From positions 1 to 57,963 of the forward strand of contig JAZNEP010000030.1 in assembly GCA_045588655.1 (NCBI GenBank): DNA of 57,963 bases, written 5' to 3'. This DNA is from SVFI01 sp045588655 (GTDB taxonomy: Bacteria > Bacillota > Clostridia > Lachnospirales > Lachnospiraceae). The notes under the pieces were generated by a model. It did no database searches. It was not told where the DNA came from and worked only from the letters and a program-made list of their open reading frames with translations. Of the stretch, positions 8,217 through 16,028 are shown piece by piece. The position numbers and the translations under genes were made by a program. Within the stretch, counting starts at the first letter, position 1. The number at the start of each line of letters is the position of its first letter.

Positions 8217-8702
8217 ATGAATCAGAAAAGAGAAGATTACATTTCGTGGGATGAGTACTTCATGGGAGTTTCTGTGCTGTCAGGGATGCGTTCCAAGGAC
8301 CCGAATACACAGGTGGGAGCCTGTATTGTAGGAAAGGATCATCGCATTCTTTCTATGGGGTACAACGGATTTCCGAATGGATGCAGGGATGAAGATTTCC
8401 CTTGGGCCAGAGAGGGAGAAGAGCTGGATACAAAGTATCCGTTTGTGACACATAGTGAATTAAATGCGATTTTAAATTATAAAGGTGGGAGCCTGGACGG
8501 AACGACGCTTTATGTTTCGCTGTTTCCGTGCAATGAATGTGCGAAAGCAATTATTCAAGCCGGAATTAGAAAAGTGGTGTACGATTGTGATAAATATGCC
8601 GGAACACCTTCGAATGTCGCGTCAAAAAGAATGTTTGATGCCGCTGGTGTGGAATATGTTCCGTATCGCCCTACAGGAAGAAAGATAGTAATAGAGCTGT
8701 AA
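8217..8702 (+). CDS. comEB: dCMP deaminase (ComEB family)
   Basis: Zinc deaminase that converts dCMP to dUMP and feeds dTMP synthesis. The zinc site is HSELNAI (His and catalytic Glu) together with PCNEC (two Cys). The early MGVSVLSGMRSKDPNTQVGA block is the family N-terminal signature. At 161 residues it has the ComEB/DCTD length. It is adjacent to rpiB and to a cell-wall hydrolase gene that starts 11 bases later. Confidence 0.92.
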   Translation: MNQKREDYISWDEYFMGVSVLSGMRSKDPNTQVGACIVGKDHRILSMGYNGFPNGCRDEDFPWAREGEELDTKYPFVTHSELNAILNYKGGSLDGTTLYVSLFPCNECAKAIIQAGIRKVVYDCDKYAGTPSNVASKRMFDAAGVEYVPYRPTGRKIVIEL

Positions 8703-8713
8703 AAGGTGGATAT

Positions 8714-9868
8714 ATGAAAGAGAAGTTGCTTTTACGTTATTGGGTGCTCTTTTTGGTTGTGATTTTGATACTGTGCAGACCTGTGAGTGTGTTTGCGACT
8801 ACGACAGGACAGAAAATAAATCAGGCAGAAGGCGAGAAGCAAAGAGCGCAAAACAATTTAGAAAAAACCAATAATGAGATTCAGAGTTTGAATAATGAAA
8901 GAGCCAGTATGCAGACGTATCTCGATAATCTGACAAAGGAACTGAATGAAGCGAATGCAAAATTGATGGAGATTGAGCAGATTAAGAGCAAAAAGGTGGC
9001 TGCAATTGAATTGGCGCAGGATCAGATCAAAGAAGCGAAAGAACAGCAGATTATTCGTTACGAAGAAATGAAGGATCGTATTAAGTTTATGTATGAAACG
9101 GGGAGTGAATCCTACCTTGAGCTGTTTTTTTCGGCGTCCAGTTTTTCGGATTTTTTAAATAAAGCAGATTATATTGAGATGATTAATCAATATGATCGAA
9201 GGATGCTGGATGAGTATGCGCGTATACAGAAAGAGATTACAAAAAAGGAAAAAGAGTTAAAGCAGGACAGAGAAACTTTGGAAATATTGGAGCAGGAAGC
9301 AAGTGAAAACTCTGCAGCGGTGTTTGAAAGTGCAAAAAAAGCAGGGGAAAACCTGAAACAATATGCGGATGAGATTAGAGAAAAAGAAGAACAAGCCTTT
9401 GCCTATGAGCAGGAGATGATAGCCAAAGAGAACGATCTTGTGAAATTAAAGGAACAGTACAAGGAAGAATTGGCACTGTCCACGCAGTCGGCAGAAATGG
9501 GAAGCAGGGATTTATCTGAGATTGCATTTGCAAGTGGAGACGAAGCTTTGATGGCTGCGATTATTGAGTGTGAGGCCGGTGGAGAGAGCTATACAGGAAA
9601 AGTGGCGGTAGGTGCGGTTGTAATGAACAGGGTTCGAAGTCCGCTGTTCCCGAATACAGTACTGGAAGTAATTATGCAGAAAAAGCAGTTTTCTCCGGTA
9701 GGAAGTGGGCGTTTTGCGATTGTGTTAGCCAGAGGTGCCAATGAGTCATGTTATCAGGCGGCAAGAGATGCGATGGCAGGAGCAACTCCGGTCGGTAACT
9801 GTTTGTTTTTCAGAACACCGATTCCGGGCTTGAGCGGACAGCAGATTGGGGGACACATCTTCTATTAG
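8714..9868 (+). CDS. Secreted coiled-coil protein with SleB-type cell wall hydrolase domain
   Basis: A 384-residue exported protein. Signal peptide of about 28 residues ending at a probable VFA-TT cleavage site; residues about 30-265 form a long charged coiled coil like those of CwlO/PcsB/EnvC; residues about 275-384 are a Hydrolase_2 (SleB/CwlJ) domain with AIIECEAGGESY and VAVGAVVMNRVRSP. SleB/CwlJ domains are lytic enzymes of spore cortex or vegetative wall. The coiled coil suggests control by a membrane partner, but no ftsEX is in the window. It ends at a strong terminator, making it the last gene of the 5.9-9.9 kb run. Confidence 0.87.
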   Translation: MKEKLLLRYWVLFLVVILILCRPVSVFATTTGQKINQAEGEKQRAQNNLEKTNNEIQSLNNERASMQTYLDNLTKELNEANAKLMEIEQIKSKKVAAIELAQDQIKEAKEQQIIRYEEMKDRIKFMYETGSESYLELFFSASSFSDFLNKADYIEMINQYDRRMLDEYARIQKEITKKEKELKQDRETLEILEQEASENSAAVFESAKKAGENLKQYADEIREKEEQAFAYEQEMIAKENDLVKLKEQYKEELALSTQSAEMGSRDLSEIAFASGDEALMAAIIECEAGGESYTGKVAVGAVVMNRVRSPLFPNTVLEVIMQKKQFSPVGSGRFAIVLARGANESCYQAARDAMAGATPVGNCLFFRTPIPGLSGQQIGGHIFY

Positions 9869-9934
9869 TTGGCGCGTGTTGTATGTATTATACAGTACAT
9901 GTAGATATGCAAATAGATATAGGTAATTAATTAT

Positions 9935-9984
9935 AGAAAGAAAGCATGACAGATTAACTGAGGCTACTGTCATGCTTTCTTTCT
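9935..9984. terminator. Strong terminator hairpin
   Basis: A perfect 18-base-pair stem (9935-9952 with 9967-9984) with a 14-base loop. It lies between the SleB-like gene and the minus-strand DUF402 gene and may serve both. Confidence 0.8.
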
Positions 9985-10084
9985 GTGTATAGTGTGTCTG
10001 GATAATATTATATTACTTTTCTAATTTCTTTCTATATGTATCTTCATGTATCTTTCTATTGTTTGTTATCTTTGAGGTCGTCGC

Positions 10085-10561
10085 TTATTCGAATCGCTCC
10101 ACATAATCAGTGAGAGGTTTAAAGTTATTGTCGTAGATGGTGGTCAAGATTTTGTTGAGTTTTCGCAGGGCGTCGCATAAAGTATCAGTGCTAATGTCGC
10201 CGGATGCAAGGGAGTCAGCGAGCTCTTCCAAATCTACGACTTTGATAAAACCATCCGGATAAATGATGACATCTGCGAGCAAATCGGTTACATAGAGAGC
10301 ATCTTCATTATCGTTCCACTCATAAGAAATGATATCGATGTACCAAAATAAGAGAGAACCGTCATGTCCGTAAATTTTGCTAATCTTAAATCCTTCATCC
10401 AAAAAGTAACAGGACATACCATGATGGATGTCTTTTTTTGGACGTATGGTATTCCAGCGCGTGACCAGACGGTCGCTTTCAAAAGATAAAATCTCGTCAT
10501 CTTTTAATAGAATACATTCATTTGGAATAATGCGTTTGCGATATAGGGAAAACTCTTTCAT
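10085..10561 (-). CDS. DUF402 domain protein
   Basis: A soluble protein of about 158 residues of the DUF402 (FAU-1/YgaC-like) family. Visible features are the LFWYIDIISYEWND and ALYVTDLLADVIIYPDG blocks that form the core barrel with the acidic metal-binding residues. Family members include a nucleoside tri/diphosphatase in Gram-positive bacteria, so a phosphatase role is possible here but not shown. The ATG at 10561 has a CGGAGG box just upstream and gives the usual MKEFSLYRKR start; an ATG at 10585 is less likely. It is divergent from the atp operon. Confidence 0.82.
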   Translation of the reverse strand: MKEFSLYRKRIIPNECILLKDDEILSFESDRLVTRWNTIRPKKDIHHGMSCYFLDEGFKISKIYGHDGSLLFWYIDIISYEWNDNEDALYVTDLLADVIIYPDGFIKVVDLEELADSLASGDISTDTLCDALRKLNKILTTIYDNNFKPLTDYVERFE

Positions 10562-10681
10562 ATAGCCTCCGAAATGTCGTGACAAAAATCAACATGGATA
10601 TACAAAAATGGTACCTTCTGGAGTGATAAAAGTCAATGAAAATCAAAAAAAGATTTCTTATAAATAAAAATGGTATTTTGC

Positions 10682-10738
10682 TAGACAGAACGAAAAAAAA
10701 TAGGTATAATTATCAAATGGCAGATTGCCGTTTTTTTG
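10682..10738 (+). promoter_or_regulatory. atp operon promoter and short leader hairpin
   Basis: TAGACA (10682-10687) and TATAAT (10705-10710) are 17 bases apart. Just after the expected start a small stem ATGGCA/TGCCGT (10717-10722, 10726-10731) is followed by seven T, a weak terminator-like element before the GAGGTG box of atpZ. Confidence 0.6.
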
Positions 10739-10748
10739 AGGTGAAAAT

Positions 10749-11042
10749 ATGGGGTCCCAAAAGCGCAACAGGAGAAAATACGGTAAGAGTGTGTATCAAT
10801 CGCTCACTATGATTACGCAGTTCGGAATTAATATGGTTGTTCCGATCGCATTATGCAGTTTTGCCGGCTATTATTTGGATCGGTGGCTGGGGACATCCTA
10901 TATCGTAATCATTTTATTTTTTGTCGGTGCGACGGCAGGTTTTCGAAATATCTATATCTTTTCAAGGAGAATATTTCAGCAGCCGCCGGAATCGAAGAAA
11001 AGGGGCATAAGCCATGAGGAAGAAACTAACTCAGCTAAGTGA
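10749..11042 (+). CDS. atpZ: AtpZ/AtpI-family ATP synthase accessory protein
   Basis: A 97-residue membrane protein with two transmembrane segments (about 21-42 and 50-72) joined by a short turn containing GYYLDRWLGTS, typical of the AtpZ/AtpI (gene 1) family. It is thought to help assemble the c ring or move magnesium or calcium. First gene of the operon; a GAGGTG box precedes the ATG. Its 3' end overlaps the next gene by 29 bases in a different frame, implying translational coupling. Confidence 0.85.
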   Translation: MGSQKRNRRKYGKSVYQSLTMITQFGINMVVPIALCSFAGYYLDRWLGTSYIVIILFFVGATAGFRNIYIFSRRIFQQPPESKKRGISHEEETNSAK

Positions 11043-11403
11043 TGTGTTGCCGGATTTGTGGGTGGGCATCTTGTTGTACGGAGTCCTTTGCGAAATCGTG
11101 GGACTTATTTTTGTGGAAGATAAGATGTTTTACAGTGTCGGACTTGTTGTGGGAGTTATATGTGCGCTTTTTATGGCGACGCATATGGCATGGTCACTGC
11201 GAGGGGCACTGGATCTCGGTGAGGAAGGTGCAGTTAAAAAAATGCAGTTTCACAATATTCTACGATATGCAATTATTGTAGTTATATTTTTTCTTCTTCT
11301 TTTTACAAACCTTGGAAATCCGCTTTCGGCTTTTCTTGGTGTTATGGGATTGAAAGTAGCGGCTTATTTACAGCCGATTACTCATAAAATTTTCAGGAGG
11401 TGA
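11014..11403 (+). CDS. atpI: ATP synthase subunit I-like membrane protein
   Basis: A 129-residue membrane protein with about four hydrophobic segments (residues 13-32, 37-57, 85-103, 107-122). Position two in the atp operon and its hydrophobic pattern fit the AtpI/subunit I family, which aids c-ring assembly. Sequence conservation in this family is low, so the call rests partly on context. It ends 4 bases before atpB; the AGGAGG of atpB overlaps its last codons. Confidence 0.75.
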   Translation: MRKKLTQLSDVLPDLWVGILLYGVLCEIVGLIFVEDKMFYSVGLVVGVICALFMATHMAWSLRGALDLGEEGAVKKMQFHNILRYAIIVVIFFLLLFTNLGNPLSAFLGVMGLKVAAYLQPITHKIFRR

Positions 11404-11407
11404 ATGT

Positions 11408-12127
11408 ATGGGTCAGGGAATCTTGTTATCCGCAGATACAGAAGTCGACTTTATGATACATGGGTTATTTTCCTATGAATTGTTTGGTCAAACCGTGTGG
11501 ATAACAACAACGCATGTTTGTGTCGTGATTGTATTTCTTATGCTGGGCATTTTTGCGCTGGTGGCAAATCGGACGATGAAACATGCCAGTGACGTACCAA
11601 CCGGATTTCAAAACGTGGTGGAATTGATTGTGGAAATGCTTGACAATATGGTAAAAGCATCCATGGGATCAAAGGCTTCCAAGTTTGCAAACTATATCGG
11701 GACAATTTTTATATTTATTCTGATTAGTAACATTTCGGGTCTGTTTGGTTTAAGACCGCCTACCGCGGACTATGGAGTCACGTTACCACTGGGATTGATG
11801 ACGTTTACTCTCATTCATTTTAACAAATTCAAATACCAGAAGGTTAAGGGTGTCCTTCAGGGATTGTGTGATCCGTGGCCGATCTGGGCGCCGATTAATA
11901 TGATCGGTGATATAGCTGTACCGATTTCTCTTTCGCTTCGTCTGTTTGCGAACGTGTTGTCAGGAACGGTTATGATGGCGTTGGTGTATGGCTTGCTGAA
12001 ATGGTTTGCTATATTCTGGCCGGCAGTACTTCATGTGTACTTTGATTTATTCTCAGGAGCCATTCAGACTTACGTATTCTGTATGCTTACGATGACGTAT
12101 GTTTCGGATGCAATTGGAGAACAGTAA
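11408..12127 (+). CDS. atpB: F0F1 ATP synthase subunit a
   Basis: Membrane subunit that forms the ion half-channels against the c ring. Five to six transmembrane segments are visible. The essential Arg (about residue 178) sits in ISLSLRLFANVLSG. The N-terminus is short and polar before the first membrane helix, and the protein is 239 residues, normal for Firmicutes. The ATG follows a perfect AGGAGGTGA. The a subunit also shapes ion choice, which here is suggested by the c subunit to be sodium. Confidence 0.95.
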   Translation: MGQGILLSADTEVDFMIHGLFSYELFGQTVWITTTHVCVVIVFLMLGIFALVANRTMKHASDVPTGFQNVVELIVEMLDNMVKASMGSKASKFANYIGTIFIFILISNISGLFGLRPPTADYGVTLPLGLMTFTLIHFNKFKYQKVKGVLQGLCDPWPIWAPINMIGDIAVPISLSLRLFANVLSGTVMMALVYGLLKWFAIFWPAVLHVYFDLFSGAIQTYVFCMLTMTYVSDAIGEQ

Positions 12128-12159
12128 AAAATTATTTTATCATCAAGGAGGAAACAAAG

Positions 12160-12414
12160 ATGGAATTTAACAGAGAATTTATTTTAGGTTGCTCAGCAAT
12201 CGGTGCAGGTCTTGCGGTTATCGCAGGTATCGGACCTGGTGTAGGTCAGGGTATTGCAGCAGGACATGCAGCAGCAGCTGTAGGTAGAAATCCGGGTGCG
12301 AAATCAGATGTTACATCGACTATGTTACTTGGACAGGCCGTTGCCGAGACAACAGGTCTTTACGGATTGCTTATTGCTATGCTGTTATTATTCGTTAAAC
12401 CTTTAGCAAAATAA
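12160..12414 (+). CDS. atpE: F0F1 ATP synthase subunit c, sodium-type signature
   Basis: An 84-residue proteolipid with two transmembrane helices and a polar loop (RNPGAKSD) that meets F1. The ion-binding carboxylate is Glu63 in GQAVAETTGLYG. The residues that coordinate sodium in Ilyobacter tartaricus (Gln32, Val63, Glu65, Ser66, Thr67, Tyr70) correspond to Gln30, Val61, Glu63, Thr64, Thr65 and Tyr68 here, with only a conservative Ser-to-Thr change. This suggests a sodium-coupled enzyme, an inference not tested here. An AAGGAGG box precedes the ATG. Confidence 0.95.
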   Translation: MEFNREFILGCSAIGAGLAVIAGIGPGVGQGIAAGHAAAAVGRNPGAKSDVTSTMLLGQAVAETTGLYGLLIAMLLLFVKPLAK

Positions 12415-12462
12415 TAAGAGCCTTCCACGTAAAAGAAAATAAAAGAGAAGGAGGCAGAAAGC

Positions 12463-13029
12463 TTGAATACGATGATAGGTTCGCCTCTCGCATTAGCGCA
12501 GAGCGGGGCAGAGATGACAAGATTGTTTGATCTTGACTTCCAATTGCTTCACGATGCAGTATTAATGATTTTTGCAATCTTTATGCTGTTTTTGTTTATG
12601 TCCCGTTTCCTTTTCGACCCGGCAAGAAAATTTCTTGAGGGCAGACAGGAGCGTATCAAGAATGACCTTGATACCGCACAGGCAGAAAAAGAAGACGCTA
12701 TTGCGTTAAAGGCAGATTACGAAGAAAGACTTCGTAGTATTGATAAACAGGCAGAAGAAATCTTAAGCGATGCGCGTAAGAAAGCTTTGGCGAATGAAGC
12801 AAGCATTATTGCAAAAGCAAAGGAAGATGCTGCAGCCATTATTGAAAGAGCCAAGGTAGAAGCAGAGCTTGAGAAGAAGAAAGTTGCCGATGAAGTGAAG
12901 AAAGAAATGATTCAGGTCGCATCAGCTATGGCAGGAAAAGTGGTAGCTGCAAACATTGATACGACAGTCAGTGACAGCCTGATTGACGAGACATTAAAGG
13001 AAATAGGTGAAAGCACATGGCTAGATTAG
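12463..13029 (+). CDS. atpF: F0F1 ATP synthase subunit b
   Basis: Peripheral stalk subunit: one N-terminal membrane helix (about residues 28-50, LLHDAVLMIFAIFMLFLFMS) followed by a long charged helix that dimerises and reaches subunit delta. The start is taken as TTG at 12463 because AGGAGG (12449-12454) lies 8 bases before it; the ATG at 12472 would be 17 bases away. Its last 13 bases overlap atpH. Confidence 0.92.
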   Translation: MNTMIGSPLALAQSGAEMTRLFDLDFQLLHDAVLMIFAIFMLFLFMSRFLFDPARKFLEGRQERIKNDLDTAQAEKEDAIALKADYEERLRSIDKQAEEILSDARKKALANEASIIAKAKEDAAAIIERAKVEAELEKKKVADEVKKEMIQVASAMAGKVVAANIDTTVSDSLIDETLKEIGESTWLD

Positions 13030-13565
13030 TTTCCACGACATACGGAGATGCGCTTTTTGAACTTGCGAAAGAACAAAATAAAATAGATGTTCTGGCAAAA
13101 GAAGTAAAAGCGGTTCAGAATGTGCTTGCGCAGAATCCGGAGTTTTCCAAATTAATGAATCATCCGAAGGTCGGCAAAGATCAAAAACTTCAGGTAATAA
13201 AAGAGGTTTTTGAAGAAAGAGCAGATAAAGAGCTTGTTGGATTCTTGCGACTGATTGTTGAGAAAGACCGTTATGCAGAGATTGACGATATTCTGAAATA
13301 TTTCCTAGATCGTGTAAAAGAGGAAAAGGGTATCGGTGTTGCGTATGTGACAAGTGCTGTAAAGCTTTCGGAGATACAGAAAAAACTAGTGGAAGAGAAA
13401 TTGCTTGAAACTACCAAATTTAAAGAAATGGAAATGAATTTTTCGCAGGATGATACGCTCATCGGCGGCCTTGTAATCCGTATTGGAGATAAGGTAGTGG
13501 ACAGCAGCATCAAATCCAAATTAAATGAGCTGACAAAGCAGCTTATGAAAATTCAGCTGGCATAG
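13017..13565 (+). CDS. atpH: F0F1 ATP synthase subunit delta
   Basis: Links F1 to the b stalk. The 182-residue protein begins MARLVSTTYGDALFELAKEQ and has the C-terminal signature DDTLIGGLVIRIGDKVVDSS. It starts inside the end of atpF, so translation is probably coupled. It ends 38 bases before atpA. Confidence 0.94.
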   Translation: MARLVSTTYGDALFELAKEQNKIDVLAKEVKAVQNVLAQNPEFSKLMNHPKVGKDQKLQVIKEVFEERADKELVGFLRLIVEKDRYAEIDDILKYFLDRVKEEKGIGVAYVTSAVKLSEIQKKLVEEKLLETTKFKEMEMNFSQDDTLIGGLVIRIGDKVVDSSIKSKLNELTKQLMKIQLA

Positions 13566-13603
13566 GTTTGCCGGATAAAATTTAGAAAGGAACGTAAAGA
13601 TCC

Positions 13604-15109
13604 ATGAATTTAAGACCAGAAGAAATAAGTTCAGTGATTAAGGATCAGATCAAGAGATATGCGTCAGAGCTGGAAGTATCTGAAGTAGGTACAGTTATCC
13701 AGGTGGCAGACGGTATTGCACGTGTGCATGGACTTGAAAAAGCGATGCAGGGTGAGCTTCTTGAATTCCCGGGTGAAGTATACGGAATGGTAATGAACCT
13801 GGAAGAAGACAACGTTGGTGCGGTTCTTCTCGGTAACCAGAAGAACATCAACGAGGGTGATACGGTAAAGACAACCGGACGTGTGGTTGAAGTACCGGTT
13901 GGCGATGCCCTTTTAGGACGTGTTGTAAATGCTCTTGGTCAGCCTATCGACGGAAAAGGACCGATTCAGACAGATAAGTATCGTCAGATTGAAAGAGTTG
14001 CTTCCGGCGTTATCACAAGAAAGAGTGTAGACACACCCCTCCAGACAGGTATCAAAGCGATTGACTCCATGGTACCAATCGGAAGAGGACAGCGTGAGCT
14101 GATTATCGGTGACAGACAGACAGGTAAAACTGCGATTGCCATCGATACAATCATTAACCAAAAAGGACAGAATGTGAAATGTATTTACGTTGCAATCGGT
14201 CAGAAAGCTTCTACTGTTGCAAGTATCGTAAAAACATTGGAGGAGTTCGGTGCTCTCAGCTATACAACAGTCGTTGCGGCTACAGCAAGTGAGCTTGCAC
14301 CACTTCAATATATTGCACCGTACAGCGGTTGTGCCATCGGTGAAGAATGGATGGAAAATGGCGAGGATGTACTCATCATTTATGACGATTTAAGTAAGCA
14401 TGCAACTGCTTACCGTACACTTTCCCTCCTGCTTCGTCGTCCACCTGGACGTGAGGCTTATCCAGGAGACGTATTCTACCTTCATTCAAGACTTCTTGAG
14501 CGTGCAGCGCGCATGAGCGAAGAATACGGCGGAGGAAGTTTAACAGCACTTCCGATTATTGAGACACAGGCGGGTGACGTATCAGCATACATCCCAACCA
14601 ACGTTATCTCAATTACAGACGGACAGATTTATCTTGAGACAGAAGCATTCAACTCAGGTTTCCGTCCTGCAGTTAATGCCGGTCTTTCTGTATCACGAGT
14701 TGGTGGTGCAGCACAGATTAAAGCTATGAAAAAATACGCAGCACCTATTCGTGTTGAGCTTGCGCAGTATCGTGAGCTTGCAGCATTCTCTCAGTTCGGT
14801 TCAGAGCTTGACGCCGATACAAAAGAGAAGCTTGCACAGGGTGAACGTATCCGTGAGATTTTGAAGCAGCCACAGTATAATCCGATGCCTGTACAGTATC
14901 AGGTTATCATTATTTATGCGGCTACCAATAAATATCTGCTTGATATCGAAGTGGACGAGATTACAAGATTCGAGAAAGAGCTCTTTGAATATCTTGACAT
15001 GAAATATCCGGAAGTACCGCAGGCTATTGCCGATGAAAAAGTACTCTCCGAAGAAAATGAGCAGACATTGATTAAAGCGATTAATGAATTCAAAGCACAG
15101 TTTAAATAA
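13604..15109 (+). CDS. atpA: F0F1 ATP synthase subunit alpha
   Basis: Non-catalytic nucleotide-binding subunit of F1, 501 residues. The Walker A motif GDRQTGKT is at residues 169-176, and the ATP synthase alpha/beta signature PAVNAGLSVSR is present near residue 365. Full length and intact. An AGAAAGGA box precedes the ATG. Confidence 0.98.
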   Translation: MNLRPEEISSVIKDQIKRYASELEVSEVGTVIQVADGIARVHGLEKAMQGELLEFPGEVYGMVMNLEEDNVGAVLLGNQKNINEGDTVKTTGRVVEVPVGDALLGRVVNALGQPIDGKGPIQTDKYRQIERVASGVITRKSVDTPLQTGIKAIDSMVPIGRGQRELIIGDRQTGKTAIAIDTIINQKGQNVKCIYVAIGQKASTVASIVKTLEEFGALSYTTVVAATASELAPLQYIAPYSGCAIGEEWMENGEDVLIIYDDLSKHATAYRTLSLLLRRPPGREAYPGDVFYLHSRLLERAARMSEEYGGGSLTALPIIETQAGDVSAYIPTNVISITDGQIYLETEAFNSGFRPAVNAGLSVSRVGGAAQIKAMKKYAAPIRVELAQYRELAAFSQFGSELDADTKEKLAQGERIREILKQPQYNPMPVQYQVIIIYAATNKYLLDIEVDEITRFEKELFEYLDMKYPEVPQAIADEKVLSEENEQTLIKAINEFKAQFK

Positions 15110-15135
15110 GTTGCAGAAAGAATAGGTGACAACGC

Positions 15136-16008
15136 ATGGCTTCAATGAGAAGTATTAAAAGGCGTAAGGAATCTGTACAGAGTACACAGCAGATCACGAA
15201 AGCGATGAAGCTTGTATCCACTGTAAAACTGCAGAGAGCAAAAACTCGTGCGGAACAGTCAAAAGCATATTTTGAATGTATGTATGCAACCGTAAAATCC
15301 ATGCTTGCAAAGAGTGGTACGATTAATCATCCTTATCTTAACGCAAGTGAAAGTACTAAGAAGGCGGTTATAGTCATCACCTCAAACAGAGGTCTTGCAG
15401 GTGGTTACAACTCCAATGTTATCAAACTTATCACAAGAAATGAGATGTTTGCTGACAAAGAAGATGTGGTTGTTTATGCCATCGGTAAGAAAGGAAAAGA
15501 TGGCCTTGCAAGAGCGGGATATAAGATTGCAGCAGACTATTCGGATGTAGTCGAAGAACCGATTTACATTGATGCAATGCAGATTTGTAAAGAAGTACTG
15601 GAAGCATTCGCAGACGGGGAGTTTGGTGAAATCTATCTTGCGTATACAGCATTTAAAAACACTGTAGTTCATGTGCCGACACTTATGAAGCTTCTTCCGG
15701 TAGCGGCAGAAGACGATGAGCAGGAGTCAGAGTCATCGGTAGATGATAAGACTCTTATGAACTTTGAACTGGATGAAACAGAAGCCATCGAGCTTATTAT
15801 TCCGAAATACATTACAAGTCTTGTGTTCGGAGCGATGGTGGAAGCAGTTGCCAGTGAGAACGGTGCACGTATGCAGGCAATGGATTCGGCGACAAGCAAT
15901 GCTGAAGAAATGATCAGTTCATTATCCTTACAATATAATAGAGCCCGTCAGGGTAATATTACACAGGAATTAACCGAAATTATAGCAGGTGCGGAAGCCA
16001 TCAGCTAG
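15136..16008 (+). CDS. atpG: F0F1 ATP synthase subunit gamma
   Basis: Central rotor shaft, 290 residues. The N-terminal helix MASMRSIKRRKESVQSTQQI and the C-terminal helix with ASENGARMQAMDSATSNAEE form the coiled coil inside the alpha/beta ring. A polar insertion around residues 195-210 (EDDEQESESSVDD) lies in the peripheral domain where length varies in the family. Confidence 0.96.
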   Translation: MASMRSIKRRKESVQSTQQITKAMKLVSTVKLQRAKTRAEQSKAYFECMYATVKSMLAKSGTINHPYLNASESTKKAVIVITSNRGLAGGYNSNVIKLITRNEMFADKEDVVVYAIGKKGKDGLARAGYKIAADYSDVVEEPIYIDAMQICKEVLEAFADGEFGEIYLAYTAFKNTVVHVPTLMKLLPVAAEDDEQESESSVDDKTLMNFELDETEAIELIIPKYITSLVFGAMVEAVASENGARMQAMDSATSNAEEMISSLSLQYNRARQGNITQELTEIIAGAEAIS

Positions 16009-16028
16009 AAAAGGAGTGAAAGTAAACA

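Noticed and set aside
13913..14308. Long minus-strand frames within atpA and atpG
   Set aside because: These are shadows of highly biased codon use in conserved genes; the translations are Cys/Ser/Asn-rich and show no motif.
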